Shown: one piece after another, positions 16,424-25,545 of the stretch
Numbering within the stretch: position 1 is the first letter of the stretch
Layout: each line of letters begins with the position of its first letter
Assembly: GCA_964524755.1 (NCBI GenBank)
Contig: CAZGDR010000003.1
Location: 1 to 52,265 of the forward strand
Source of the DNA: JAQVOO01 sp964524755
GTDB taxonomy: Bacteria; Spirochaetota; Spirochaetia; Sphaerochaetales; Sphaerochaetaceae
Reading direction: 5' to 3'
Length of the DNA: 52,265 bases
Made by a program: the position numbers and the translations under genes
Notes under the pieces: generated by a model
Told to the model about the DNA's origin: nothing
Database searches by the model: none
Seen by the model: the letters and a program-made list of their open reading frames with translations, nothing else

Positions 16424-17377
16424 TCAATTCCCTAAAACAGATCCAACAATCTGCGGATTTCCATTGACAAAAGAAGCGCTATCCATCTCTTTTTTCTTCG
16501 CTAATTGGAGCCTACTGATGTACACTATTCCATCACCACAAACGACAGCCAGTCCTTTACCTTTGATAAAGGCAGTAACTGTACCTGGCTCTATATCACT
16601 AACTGCAGGATCACTTTCACAACCAGAAACACCTGTAATTGCCAAAGGAGTCCCCTCAAAGGTTGTTACGGCTCTCGGCCAAGGGAGAAAGGCCCGAACT
16701 TTACAATGAATCATTCTGGCACTTTGTTTCCAATCAATAAGACCATCCTCTTTAGTCAGTAATCGTGAGAAGGTGGCTTCAGCATGTTCTTGTTCCTTTT
16801 CTACAATTTCTCCTGCACACATCTTAGCGAGTGTTTTCAGCAATACATCAGGCACTTGTAATGCAACCCTGTCCGTCAATTGAGCGGTTGTCTCGGTCCC
16901 ATCAAGATCGATAGTTTCACTGGCCAAAATATTGCCACTATCAATTTCAGCTGCAATACGTTGAATACTAATACCTGTTTGCTCCTCATCATTGAGTAAC
17001 GCAAATTGGATAGGAGCGCTACCTCGATACTTTGGTAATAGTGAAGGATGAATATTCATGGCGCCAAAAGAAAATAGATTCAAAAACATCGGTCCGAAAT
17101 AATGGCTACAGGCAAAAGAAATCAATAGGTTTGGAGCCAATTTTACAACCTCATCGCGGGCATCTTTTTTAAGACGATCGAATTGTAGAACAGGAATACC
17201 GAGTTTGAGAGCCTCCTGTTTAATAGGAGGGGCTTCTAATGTTCGCCCTCTTCCCGCCGGTCTGTCCGGATTAGTTAACACTCCGACGACATTATAAGTC
17301 GCCGCGAGCACTTGCAACGTAGGTACACCTATAGCAGGATTGCCGGCAAAGAGAATTCGTAGGTCACTGCACTCCAT
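16424..17377 (-). CDS. fmt: Methionyl-tRNA formyltransferase
   Basis: A 317-residue enzyme of usual length that formylates initiator Met-tRNA. Seen: RILFAGNPAIGVPTLQVL, GVLTNPDRPAGRG, LLISFACSHYFGPMFL, the catalytic region MNIHPSLLPKYRGSAPIQFALLN, and TGISIQRIAAEIDSGNIL. The C-terminal tRNA-binding domain (about 205-317) is present. GAGGAG lies upstream. It follows def by 12 bases, a very common pairing. Confidence 0.95.
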   Translation of the reverse strand: MECSDLRILFAGNPAIGVPTLQVLAATYNVVGVLTNPDRPAGRGRTLEAPPIKQEALKLGIPVLQFDRLKKDARDEVVKLAPNLLISFACSHYFGPMFLNLFSFGAMNIHPSLLPKYRGSAPIQFALLNDEEQTGISIQRIAAEIDSGNILASETIDLDGTETTAQLTDRVALQVPDVLLKTLAKMCAGEIVEKEQEHAEATFSRLLTKEDGLIDWKQSARMIHCKVRAFLPWPRAVTTFEGTPLAITGVSGCESDPAVSDIEPGTVTAFIKGKGLAVVCGDGIVYISRLQLAKKKEMDSASFVNGNPQIVGSVLGN

Positions 17378-17389
17378 GCTATAACTCCT

Positions 17390-17887
17390 CTACTTACGTT
17401 GTTTATGGCGTCTATTGTAGGCGGCAATTAACTTTTCACGAGCCCCTTCCTCCATACGGTCAATAAATAGCACGCCATTAAGGTGGTCATTTTCGTGTTG
17501 AATGACACGCGCCAAGATTCCTGATGCATCAATTTTAAATGGCTTGCCCTCAATATCCTGTGCTTGGACAGTCACCTTTAAAGGACGCATTATATCATAA
17601 AACATCCCAGGGACACTTAAACACCCCTCTTCGTAGAGTCCCTGCTCAAAACTAGTTTCAAGAATTTCGGGGTTAATAAACACAAAACGTTCACCAGGGC
17701 GCCTAGTATCAACAATAAAGAAACGTTTAGAAACTCCCACTTGTGGAGCCGCCAAACCAATACCATCCGACTCAGCCATTGAATCAAACATGGCATCAAC
17801 CAAAATAGCCAGAGCATTATCAAAAGTTTGAACTTTTTCAGCTTTTTCTCGTAATATTTCTTCACCTAACGTATATATATCTAACAT
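17390..17887 (-). CDS. def: Peptide deformylase
   Basis: A 165-residue metalloenzyme removing the N-formyl group from new proteins. All three motifs are present: DGIGLAAPQVG (about 41-51), EEGCLSVPG with Cys89, and QHENDHLNG with His131 and His135, with Glu132 as catalytic residue. I chose the ATG at 17887 because MLDIYTLGEEILR matches the family start; the TTG at 17923 is an upstream alternative. It sits between priA (39 bases away) and fmt. Confidence 0.94.
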   Translation of the reverse strand: MLDIYTLGEEILREKAEKVQTFDNALAILVDAMFDSMAESDGIGLAAPQVGVSKRFFIVDTRRPGERFVFINPEILETSFEQGLYEEGCLSVPGMFYDIMRPLKVTVQAQDIEGKPFKIDASGILARVIQHENDHLNGVLFIDRMEEGAREKLIAAYNRRHKQRK

Positions 17888-17926
17888 GGGTTTATAATAC
17901 CCGCAAAGGACAACAATCGTCAATGT

Positions 17927-19906
17927 TTAGAGCATTTGTAAGGGATCTACATCAATTTCCAGATACATACCGGATGGAACTTTAAATTCCTTATGAACTG
18001 CTGTTGCAATTTGTAATAGACGCCCAACATGAAATCCACGCAGTACTAAATGTTGGCGCCAATTACCGGCAATTTTCTCTAGAGGACAGGGAGCAACACC
18101 AAGAATATCGGGTATTTCGGCGGTGGGAAGTTGCGCTTTCTCACAAGCTTCTATAAGCGCTTTAACCAACGCATAAAGGCGTTCAATCTCTGCATACGTT
18201 CGCTCTTTATTCCGACCCCGTATCACAAAATTCACCAACCGGGTATAAGGAGGAAAAGAAGTTTCTTTGCGCATAGCCAATTCTTGCGCATAGAACTCTA
18301 ACTGGTTCCCACAAGTAGCCATACGAATCGCACTGTTTTCAGGATGAAAGGTTTGCACAATCACTCGACCGGCATTATTATAGCGTCCGGCACGGCCGCT
18401 CACTTGTACAATGAGTGAGAATGTGCGCTCCTGTGAACGAAAATCAGGTAGATTTAATCCACTATCGGCTAACACAATCCCAACCAAGTCGACCAAAGGA
18501 AAGTTTAGCCCTTTGGCCACCATTTGCGTTCCGAGAAGAATATCGAGCCGCCCTTCTCGAAAATCGCTCAGCACATTGGCAACCATCGATTTCTCTTTAG
18601 CAGAGTCGGTGTCGAGTCGTGCTATACGTGCATCGGGAAAGAATTGATGAACCTCTTTCTCCACCATCTCGGTCCCAAAACCACCATACCCCACATCAAC
18701 CGAGGAACAACTAGGACACACCGCAATGGGTGAACGATTGTACCCACAATAATGGCAGATCATCCTTTCTGGCCCTTTGTGGTAGGTTAAAGCAACGGAA
18801 CAATGGGGACAAACCATTTCAAAGCCACAACTGCGACAATGGAAAAAATAGGAAAATCCTCTCCGGTTAAGGAATAAGATAACCTGACGTCCTTTGGCGA
18901 GAGTAGCTCGCATTTGCGCAACCAACTTACGTGATAATAGACGACTCTCGCCTAACATATTTACCACCGAGACTTGGGGAGGGACTCCTCCTGCCACACG
19001 CGTGGTAAGCATATGTCGAACCACAACTCCTTCCTCCATCATCATCCAAGATTCCATTGAAGGGGTAGCACTACCCATAATCAGCATGGCTTGTGTTTCT
19101 GAAGCACGCTTTTGAGCTATTTGGCGGGCATGGTAGCGGGGCACACTCCCCGCTTTATACGAGTTCTCATGTTCTTCATCAATAATTATGAGGCCGAGGT
19201 GTTCAAAAGGAGCAAACACGGCACTTCGTGCCCCAATAGCAATTTGTATCTCACCCTTTTTGATCTTACGCCAAGCTGAAAGACGTTGTGAAGGAGACAT
19301 TCCTGAATGGAGAATAGCTACTTTCCCTTCAAATCGTTTTGAGACCTGACGTGCCAGTTGATGGGTAAGGGTTATCTCGGGAACGAGATAAATAACCTGC
19401 TTTCCTCGTGCAACTACAGCCTCGGCTACTCTAAGAAAGACTTCACTCTTTCCTGATCCGGTTACACCATAAAGATAATGGAGCTTTTCTTGGCTCTTGA
19501 TGATGGCAGAAATAGTAGATTGCTGCTCATCCGATAACATATGAGACTCTATTGCAATCTCCTCTTCATCGACTGTTAGGAGGGGGGGATCAATATCGCG
19601 TCGTCCACTAGGAATCATACTACTGAGGGCTTCACCTGCACTACAAAGATAAAATCGGGCAATCCAACGAGCTAGTTCAATTTCCGCTGTCCCATACAGA
19701 GGTTCCTTATCAATCATCCGTTTAATGGGTTTAATGGTATAGGAGACTTCTGGGATAGATTGACTCACGGCAACCACAAATCCTGTCAATTTCCGCTTCC
19801 CAAATGGGACAATAGCCCGCATACCCACCGCAGTCACCATCCCTTCAGGTATCAAATAGGTAAACTCCCTGTCTAAAGGTACATTTAAAACTACGTGAGC
19901 ATACAT
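17927..19906 (-). CDS. priA: Primosomal replication restart helicase PriA
   Basis: A 659-residue superfamily 2 helicase that reloads the replisome at stalled forks. It has the N-terminal DNA-binding domain (about 1-105), Walker A GVTGSGKSE (about 147-155), Walker B IIDEEHENS, and eight zinc-binding cysteines in CRSCGFEMVCPHCSVAL, ICHYCG and CPSCSS, then LLGTQMVAKGLNFP and QVSGRAGRYNNAG helicase motifs. GAGG lies upstream of the ATG. It is 3 bases after udg. Confidence 0.95.
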   Translation of the reverse strand: MYAHVVLNVPLDREFTYLIPEGMVTAVGMRAIVPFGKRKLTGFVVAVSQSIPEVSYTIKPIKRMIDKEPLYGTAEIELARWIARFYLCSAGEALSSMIPSGRRDIDPPLLTVDEEEIAIESHMLSDEQQSTISAIIKSQEKLHYLYGVTGSGKSEVFLRVAEAVVARGKQVIYLVPEITLTHQLARQVSKRFEGKVAILHSGMSPSQRLSAWRKIKKGEIQIAIGARSAVFAPFEHLGLIIIDEEHENSYKAGSVPRYHARQIAQKRASETQAMLIMGSATPSMESWMMMEEGVVVRHMLTTRVAGGVPPQVSVVNMLGESRLLSRKLVAQMRATLAKGRQVILFLNRRGFSYFFHCRSCGFEMVCPHCSVALTYHKGPERMICHYCGYNRSPIAVCPSCSSVDVGYGGFGTEMVEKEVHQFFPDARIARLDTDSAKEKSMVANVLSDFREGRLDILLGTQMVAKGLNFPLVDLVGIVLADSGLNLPDFRSQERTFSLIVQVSGRAGRYNNAGRVIVQTFHPENSAIRMATCGNQLEFYAQELAMRKETSFPPYTRLVNFVIRGRNKERTYAEIERLYALVKALIEACEKAQLPTAEIPDILGVAPCPLEKIAGNWRQHLVLRGFHVGRLLQIATAVHKEFKVPSGMYLEIDVDPLQML

Positions 19907-19909
19907 ACG

Positions 19910-20674
19910 CTAGTGACCTCTCTGGTTAAGGGGGAGATCGAGAACGTTAGCTACCTGTTTCAAATCTTCCCAGACGGGAGACCGTAAATCAGTATTCCGT
20001 AACACTGCAGCCGGATGATAGGTAACTACGACCGGGATATCTCCAAAGCGATGAATACTATTTCGCATCGCTCGTAGAGTATCATTACGTTCTAAAAGAA
20101 AGTGGGCAGCTACTTTGCCTAAACAGAGGATAAGATCTGGTTTAACGAGGGCAATCTGCCGTTTCAAGTACGGCAAGCAGGTTAATGCCTCTTGTGGAGA
20201 AGGATTGCGATTTTCTGGGGGTCTACATTTAACAATATTGGTAATATACACATTAAACTCTCGGCTCATCCCAATCGCACGTAACCATGTGTCAAAATAT
20301 ACTCCAGCTTTTCCTACAAAAGGTTTTCCTACAGCATCCTCTTGACGACCAGGCCCCTCCCCGACAACCATTAATCGGGCATTCATGGCCCCTTCCCCAG
20401 GGACTGCATGCTGCCGTAGGTTACCTAATGGACACTTCTTACAAGATCTAATAATTTCGGCTATTTGAGCCAAAGAACTACGCGATAGACCCTGCTCTGC
20501 CTGTTGCTGAGCATCCGGCACTAGTTGTGCAGCTAGCTCTTGGAAGTTCGGCTGGTTTACAGCATCATTAAAATCCTCATCTATATAGCGATGGACGTCG
20601 TTAGCTACTTCATAAACAGCTTCTAATGCATGTTCGACGGCTTTTCTTTGTTCTTCTCGTTCATTTTGGGTCAT
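19910..20674 (-). CDS. [4Fe-4S] uracil-DNA glycosylase (family 4 type)
   Basis: A 254-residue base-excision repair enzyme. Residues about 80-254 are the glycosylase: C-x2-C (SCKKCPLG), motif GEGPGRQED, the second cysteine pair C-x15-C in KCRPPENRNPSPQEALTC, and TYHPAAVLRN. The first roughly 75 residues are a polar helical extension (REEQRKAVEHALEAVYEVA), longer than in archaeal family 4 enzymes. The ATG at 20674 has AGGA seven bases upstream; the longer frame overlaps truA too far. It overlaps truA by 14 bases. Confidence 0.9.
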   Translation of the reverse strand: MTQNEREEQRKAVEHALEAVYEVANDVHRYIDEDFNDAVNQPNFQELAAQLVPDAQQQAEQGLSRSSLAQIAEIIRSCKKCPLGNLRQHAVPGEGAMNARLMVVGEGPGRQEDAVGKPFVGKAGVYFDTWLRAIGMSREFNVYITNIVKCRPPENRNPSPQEALTCLPYLKRQIALVKPDLILCLGKVAAHFLLERNDTLRAMRNSIHRFGDIPVVVTYHPAAVLRNTDLRSPVWEDLKQVANVLDLPLNQRGH

Positions 20675-21473
20675 AATCAATCCTATAAAGATAGAGGCCA
20701 TTAGAGGGAGCCGTCCTTCCTGCTTGCAGACGATCTCGAGAAGCAAGGCATGCTCTAAACGCTTCTACGGGCATACGTTTTTCTCCCATCTGGAGCATCG
20801 TTCCCACCATCGAGCGAACTTGGTGCATAAGAAACGCATTCCCACTCACCGTGTACACCAGCATGTGACCACCCCACTGGGACTTCTCAAAAGCAAAGGA
20901 ACTGGTATACAAATCACGAATACGTGAATGACTCTGATCATCAGCAGCACTAAATGTTGAAAAATCATGAGTCCCTACTATACATGCCGCATATCCATTG
21001 AGCAAATCTAGAGGAGGAAATTTACGGATTAGGCATACTCGATCACGATCGAAAGGGGTATAGTCGGCTAATTCTTTTACATGATAGCGGTACTCTCTAC
21101 AAATGGAAGTAAAACGGGCATGGAAACTTTCATCTTCAAGTCCACTATCTGTAATGCGAATAGAATGGGGCAGCAGCCTATTTAGAGCGACAGGAAAGGC
21201 CTTAATCGGCACACTTTGATTTTCAATATCAAAATGGACTACTTGCCCTAGAGCATGAACTCCAGCGTCGGTACGTCCTGATCCGTGTACCTTAACCGGT
21301 ACCTTCAACATTTTTTCTAAGACCTTTTCGACTTCCGCTTGTACACTGGGAACCTCTTTTTGTCGTTGCCATCCAGAAAATCCAGATCCATCATAACTAA
21401 GCACTAATCGAATTCGACGGTATCCAGCTTCCAAAGGGAATGTGTCCGGACGCCTCCAGTCAGCACGCGCCAT
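20661..21473 (-). CDS. truA: tRNA pseudouridine(38-40) synthase
   Basis: A 270-residue TruA with YDGSGFSGWQRQ, the catalytic GSGRTDAGVHALGQV aspartate, SFHARFTSICREYRYHV and the C-terminal NAFLMHQVRSMVGTMLQMGE. It makes pseudouridine in the anticodon arm. The ATG at 21473 with GGAGGATA upstream is preferred to the longer frame from 21500. It overlaps acpS by 14 bases. Confidence 0.95.
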   Translation of the reverse strand: MARADWRRPDTFPLEAGYRRIRLVLSYDGSGFSGWQRQKEVPSVQAEVEKVLEKMLKVPVKVHGSGRTDAGVHALGQVVHFDIENQSVPIKAFPVALNRLLPHSIRITDSGLEDESFHARFTSICREYRYHVKELADYTPFDRDRVCLIRKFPPLDLLNGYAACIVGTHDFSTFSAADDQSHSRIRDLYTSSFAFEKSQWGGHMLVYTVSGNAFLMHQVRSMVGTMLQMGEKRMPVEAFRACLASRDRLQAGRTAPSNGLYLYRIDYDPK

Positions 21474-21855
21474 CAATATCCTCCACCACAACAAAAGCAA
21501 TCGCTAGGTCACCTTCATGAGTTATTGAAAGGTGGAGACCTACCGACTCGATAGTAAGTTTTATTTTTAATTCATCCGATAACAAGAATTCAGGTTTACC
21601 GGTAGCATCAACGATCACACAAATATCAGAGGGAGAAATACCTCTAAAACCGGTTCCCAGTGCCTTCACTAAAGCCTCTTTGGCTGCAAATCGGGAAGCC
21701 AAAAATTCACTCTGGCCTTGCTGCATCGTCTTTAGTTGTTCCACCTCCTGTGCATGGAACATCCGTTTCAGAACATGTAAGCCCATTCTTTCAGGATCCA
21801 TTCGACTAATCTTGACTGCATCAACTCCTATTCCGCGGAGTACAGCTTTGCTCAC
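21460..21855 (-). CDS. acpS: Holo-[acyl-carrier-protein] synthase
   Basis: A 131-residue phosphopantetheinyl transferase that activates acyl carrier protein. GIGVDAVKISRM (Mg-binding Asp), FLASRFAAKEALVKALGTGFRGI (Glu) and LSITHEGDLAIAFVV are typical. GTG start in a GTGA overlap with the YbbR-domain gene. Length is normal for the family. Confidence 0.94.
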   Translation of the reverse strand: MSKAVLRGIGVDAVKISRMDPERMGLHVLKRMFHAQEVEQLKTMQQGQSEFLASRFAAKEALVKALGTGFRGISPSDICVIVDATGKPEFLLSDELKIKLTIESVGLHLSITHEGDLAIAFVVVEDIDGAC

Positions 21856-22289
21856 AACTCTATCCCACCCAAATACTCATCGGTGCGTGGTGCAACGTCC
21901 GTTTTTACGAGGTAAATTCGTACAGTTTCAGGGTCAGTCGAGAAAGCAACTTCAATATTCATATAAGATTTCTGGGCTCCCAATAGGACAGGAGCACTAA
22001 AAGCACCTTCCCCATCGATTTTAGAAAAATCAGCCGTTGCTTTAATGGCTGAAGAGTCAACCATGCCAATATAACGCTCATCGGCGCGGATGTGTAATGT
22101 CACAGAGTCTGGAACATTACTGGAAGCCTCGTAACCAGAAGGGATGATTACCTCTAAGGGAATTTCTACACGACGTGTATCTAGAGTCGCATAGTTAACT
22201 ACCATAAAAATTCCCACTGCAAGCAAAAGTGAAAACACTTTTACAGGCCAGTTAAACAACAGAGACCGCATTATTTTATTCAGCTTCAT
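21852..22289 (-). CDS. YbbR-domain protein, CdaR-like
   Basis: A 145-residue protein with one N-terminal membrane helix (about 13-33) and a single YbbR-type beta domain outside (about 38-135: DTRRVEIPLEVIIPSGYE, SSNVPDSVTLHIRADERYI). CdaR of Firmicutes has several YbbR domains and modulates the diadenylate cyclase CdaA; this shorter protein is encoded directly after cdaA with a 14-base overlap, so a similar role is likely. GGAGG lies upstream of the ATG. Confidence 0.8.
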   Translation of the reverse strand: MKLNKIMRSLLFNWPVKVFSLLLAVGIFMVVNYATLDTRRVEIPLEVIIPSGYEASSNVPDSVTLHIRADERYIGMVDSSAIKATADFSKIDGEGAFSAPVLLGAQKSYMNIEVAFSTDPETVRIYLVKTDVAPRTDEYLGGIEL

Positions 22290-23091
22290 CGGCGGCCTCC
22301 TCTGTAATATCTAATGGCGAAATATCATGATAACTAAACAAAGCCAATAACATCCTTTTTACCGTCGGGATATCCAAATCATAGTAGAGGTTGGCGTTAT
22401 AGGTAAGGCTTATCGCTCCGGTTTCTTCTGATACTATTAACACAATTGCATCAGATTCCTCAGCTAGCCCTAGTGCTGCTCGGTGCCGCGTTCCAAAACT
22501 CTTCTTTATATCAGTTTGCTCACTCAATGGCAAATAACAGCCAGCTGCGAGGATCTTCCCTCCCTGGATCACCATGGCACCATCATGCAAGGGAGTATCA
22601 TGGTCGAAGACAGTCAGAATCAGAGCCGATGAAAGCTCGGCGTTCAACCGTGTCCCCGAGTCTGTTACCCCTTTAATTCCCAGATGACGTGTAAAGACGA
22701 TTAAAGCACCACGGTTCTTTGATACCAGTACCGTACAGGCATTGAGGATAATGTCGATCTGCTCAGCTGTGGTCTGAGCCCCCATACGAAACAATCTATT
22801 ACGGCTACTTAATAATTGAGTAAATCCTCGCCGCAACTCTGGTTGATAGACAACGCAAAGAAAAATAACTGTCGGAATCGTTAAATAACGATAGAGCCAG
22901 AGGAATGTCTCTAAGTGGAGCAAACGTGAGATGCTATAGACTGCCACTAAGACGAAAATTATTTTGGCAATTTGTTGTGCCTTAGTTTGAGCAACGGCCA
23001 TATGGAACCGATAGAAAATAAAAGTTAATACTCCTATCTCTATTACAGGAACCACGAGAATCCAAAATTTGGCGAATACTTCTGTGAACAT
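22276..23091 (-). CDS. cdaA: Membrane diadenylate cyclase (cyclic-di-AMP synthase)
   Basis: A 271-residue CdaA: three N-terminal membrane helices (about 8-85) and a DisA_N catalytic domain (about 105-265) with DGA at 170-172 (LHDGAMVIQGG) and RHR at 202-204 (FGTRHRAALG), both needed for catalysis in the family. It makes c-di-AMP from two ATP, a signal for potassium and envelope homeostasis. The ATG at 23091 has GGGG five bases upstream; a GTG at 23097 is possible. It is 15 bases after glpK and coupled to the YbbR-domain gene. Confidence 0.93.
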   Translation of the reverse strand: MFTEVFAKFWILVVPVIEIGVLTFIFYRFHMAVAQTKAQQIAKIIFVLVAVYSISRLLHLETFLWLYRYLTIPTVIFLCVVYQPELRRGFTQLLSSRNRLFRMGAQTTAEQIDIILNACTVLVSKNRGALIVFTRHLGIKGVTDSGTRLNAELSSALILTVFDHDTPLHDGAMVIQGGKILAAGCYLPLSEQTDIKKSFGTRHRAALGLAEESDAIVLIVSEETGAISLTYNANLYYDLDIPTVKRMLLALFSYHDISPLDITEEAADEAE

Positions 23092-23106
23092 TCTCACCCC
23101 TGTTTC

Positions 23107-24621
23107 TTAATCGTCCTCGGTAACCCAATCAAGTGTCCGTTGGACAGCTTTGTTCCAAAATTGAATTTTTTCTTTGCGCACAGCTTCATCCATAGCTGGC
23201 TCCCACCGTGATTTTTCACGCCACTGCAATGCCAACTGCTCAAATGACTCCCAAAATCCACAGGAAAGACCCGCTGCATAAGCAGCTCCCAAAGCAGTGG
23301 TCTCCACTACCTGAGGACGAATGACGGGTATCCCCAATAAATCGGCTTGAAATTCCATAAGCGGACGACTATTAGTCAATCCTCCATCGACTTTCAACAC
23401 TTCAATGGTTATCCCCGAATCAGCTTCCATGGCTGCAAAGATATCTTTGGCTTGGAAGGCCGTGGCCTCCAAGGCTGCACGACAAATATGGGCTGATGTG
23501 GCAAATCCTGTTAAGCCTGCAATCACTCCCCGCGCATCACTACGCCAATAAGGGGCAAATAAACCAGAGAAGGCGGGAACAATATAGACGCCTCCACAGT
23601 CAGGTACCGATTCAGCGAGGATGTCTACCTCATGTGCACTTTTCACAATTTTAAGATTATCGCGCACCCACTGCACTAAAGACCCAGCCACTGCAATTGA
23701 TCCCTCTAAGGCATAACTGGCAGGCTTCCCGGCCTCCTTAAAAGCAACAGTAGTCAGCAATCCGCGGGAAGAGAAGCTAGGTTTTTCTCCGGTGTTAATA
23801 AGCAAAAAGCATCCGGTACCATAGGTGCTTTTCCCCTGCCCAGGAGTAAAACAGGCTTGACCGAATAACGCCGCCTGTTGGTCTCCCAGGATCCCGCAAA
23901 CGGGCACAGAGCTCTGCAATGTTCCATCGACGGTAGTGTAACCATACACTTCTCCAAAAGAGTTAACAATCTTTGGCAGACTTTGGCGGGGAATAGCAAA
24001 GAGTTCCAGTAACCAATCATCCCACTCTAAGGTCTCAATATTCATCAACATATAGCGGCTGGCATTGGTTACATCGGTTACCACTACTCCATTATTGACT
24101 CCACCAGTTAAATTCCAAACTAAAAATGAATCTATGGTTCCAAAAACAACACGGCCTTCTTCTGCATCGAGACGTAAGTTATCGACATTTTCGAGCATCC
24201 AAACAATTTTAGAAGCAGCGAAATAAGGGCTGGGGATAAGTCCAGATCGCAATTGTAGTTTCTCTATATCAACAACCTTTTTAAGGTTATCTATAATATC
24301 CGATCCTCTTAAATCCTGCCAAACAATAGCATTATGTCGAATTTTACCGGTAGCAGGTTCCCAAGCAATAATAGTTTCTCTTTGGTTAGTAATTCCAATT
24401 CCCACAACATCCTTCGCGGTTGCTCGTACTTTGCTTAGTGTCTGTGAGATTACCTGAACACTATTTTTCCAAATCTCACTCGGATTATGTTCGACCCAAC
24501 CTGGTTGAGGAAAAATTTGTTCATGCTCTATTTGGTGCGATGCTTTTGGAGAGCCACTTTGATCAAACAGAATAAAACGTGTACTAGTAGTCCCTTGGTC
24601 TAAAGCGCCAATGTATTTCAC
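23107..24621 (-). CDS. glpK: Glycerol kinase
   Basis: A 504-residue FGGY kinase of usual length. Seen: GALDQGTTSTRFILFD, the glycerol site region NQRETIIAW and NAIVWQDLRG, GILGDQQAALFGQ, YGTGCFLL and VDGGLTNSRPLMEFQADLLG. It phosphorylates glycerol to glycerol-3-phosphate. GTG start with GAGGAGGG upstream. It is the promoter-proximal gene of the long minus-strand operon, and its promoter overlaps an inverted repeat shared with the divergent signalling module. A glycerophosphodiesterase gene lies 6 kb away. Confidence 0.95.
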   Translation of the reverse strand: MKYIGALDQGTTSTRFILFDQSGSPKASHQIEHEQIFPQPGWVEHNPSEIWKNSVQVISQTLSKVRATAKDVVGIGITNQRETIIAWEPATGKIRHNAIVWQDLRGSDIIDNLKKVVDIEKLQLRSGLIPSPYFAASKIVWMLENVDNLRLDAEEGRVVFGTIDSFLVWNLTGGVNNGVVVTDVTNASRYMLMNIETLEWDDWLLELFAIPRQSLPKIVNSFGEVYGYTTVDGTLQSSVPVCGILGDQQAALFGQACFTPGQGKSTYGTGCFLLINTGEKPSFSSRGLLTTVAFKEAGKPASYALEGSIAVAGSLVQWVRDNLKIVKSAHEVDILAESVPDCGGVYIVPAFSGLFAPYWRSDARGVIAGLTGFATSAHICRAALEATAFQAKDIFAAMEADSGITIEVLKVDGGLTNSRPLMEFQADLLGIPVIRPQVVETTALGAAYAAGLSCGFWESFEQLALQWREKSRWEPAMDEAVRKEKIQFWNKAVQRTLDWVTEDD

Positions 24622-24650
24622 AAAACCCTCCTCAGAATGTGGACGTTATG

Positions 24651-24674
24651 TTATAGTATACCGACAAACTATAA
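24651..24674. promoter_or_regulatory. Operator-like inverted repeat at the glpK promoter
   Basis: TTATAGT-N10-ACTATAA, perfect 7-base arms. The minus-strand -10 candidate of glpK (TATACT at 24655-24660) overlaps one arm, the position expected of a repressor site. No regulator gene is adjacent, so the binding protein is unknown. Confidence 0.5.
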
Positions 24675-24706
24675 AAGTCGCCACAGCTAAATTATGCAAC
24701 AGTGGT

Positions 24707-24737
24707 TTGACACAAACTGACCTGCCCATGATATACT
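24707..24737 (+). promoter_or_regulatory. Promoter of the DRTGG / ATPase / H-cluster operon
   Basis: Perfect TTGACA (24707-24712) and TATACT (24732-24737), but with a long 19-base spacer. GAGGAG follows before the ATG at 24757. Confidence 0.5.
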
Positions 24738-24756
24738 AAGGTCGAGGAGCTCATAG

Positions 24757-25101
24757 ATGACATTACAAGAAGTGGTGGCGATTGTACAGGGAACTGTAGT
24801 CTGTGGAAATGAAAACCTAAACCGAGAAATTCACCTTGGTTTTGCCTCAGACTTAATGAGTGATGTCCTCACCCTTCTTGCCGATGATATCCTTCTCATA
24901 ACAGGATTGTCGAATATTCAGGCTATCAGAACGGCTGAAATGTCTGATATTCTCCAAATTCTTTTTGTACGCAATAAACGACCTACCAAAGCAATGATAG
25001 ATTTAGCTACAGAACATAACATTACCATCATCACTACACCGTATTCCTTGTTTCGTTCTAGCGGGCTGCTCTTTAATCATGGTTTGAAGCCTGTCTACTA
25101 G
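24757..25101 (+). CDS. DRTGG-domain protein
   Basis: A 114-residue soluble protein resembling a free-standing DRTGG domain (TLQEVVAIVQGTVVCGNENLNREI, VLTLLADDILLITGLSNIQ, ILFVRNKRPTKAMIDLATEHNITIITTPYSLF). DRTGG domains occur in phosphotransacetylase-like and kinase-like proteins and are thought to bind a ligand, but the function of stand-alone copies is unknown. GAGGAG lies upstream. It is first in a three-gene operon with an RsbW-like ATPase and an H-cluster protein, an association I recall from Firmicutes. Confidence 0.75.
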   Translation: MTLQEVVAIVQGTVVCGNENLNREIHLGFASDLMSDVLTLLADDILLITGLSNIQAIRTAEMSDILQILFVRNKRPTKAMIDLATEHNITIITTPYSLFRSSGLLFNHGLKPVY

Positions 25102-25110
25102 GAGTATAAC

Positions 25111-25545
25111 ATGCATGTCTCCTATCAGGTTCAAGCCGGTGATTTTACCAATGCCGGAAAAGTTTCCAGTACAGTAAAAAGCCTCTTGAAGAAACTCAAC
25201 TTCCACCCCAAACTCATTAAACGAATTATAGTGGCCCTTTATGAAGCTGAAGTAAATGTTGTAGCTCACTCCTTTGGTGGTGAAATTGTCTGTAATATTG
25301 CCCCTGACGCAGTAGTTATTGTGGTAACTGATACAGGGCCAGGTATTCCCGATCTCTCTTTGGCCATGACCGAAGGATGGTCAACTGCAACCGCTGCGGT
25401 ACGAGAGATGGGATTTGGTGCTGGTATGGGCTTGGCCAATATTCGTAAAAATGTAGATGAATTATATATTGATACCGGAGCCGATCAGCCCACTAGTATC
25501 AAAATGCATTTTTCTACAGTAACCGAGGTTTCCCATGAAGCATGA
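25111..25545 (+). CDS. RsbW/anti-sigma-type ATP-binding protein
   Basis: A 144-residue single-domain GHKL ATPase. The N box is ALYEAEVNVVAHSFGG, the G1 box DTGPGIPD and the G2 box GFGAGMGLANIRK; no histidine-kinase phosphoacceptor domain is present, so it belongs with RsbW/SpoIIAB-like serine kinases or related switch proteins. The partner protein is not identified here. TAGGAG lies upstream. It overlaps the next gene by 11 bases. Confidence 0.82.
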   Translation: MHVSYQVQAGDFTNAGKVSSTVKSLLKKLNFHPKLIKRIIVALYEAEVNVVAHSFGGEIVCNIAPDAVVIVVTDTGPGIPDLSLAMTEGWSTATAAVREMGFGAGMGLANIRKNVDELYIDTGADQPTSIKMHFSTVTEVSHEA

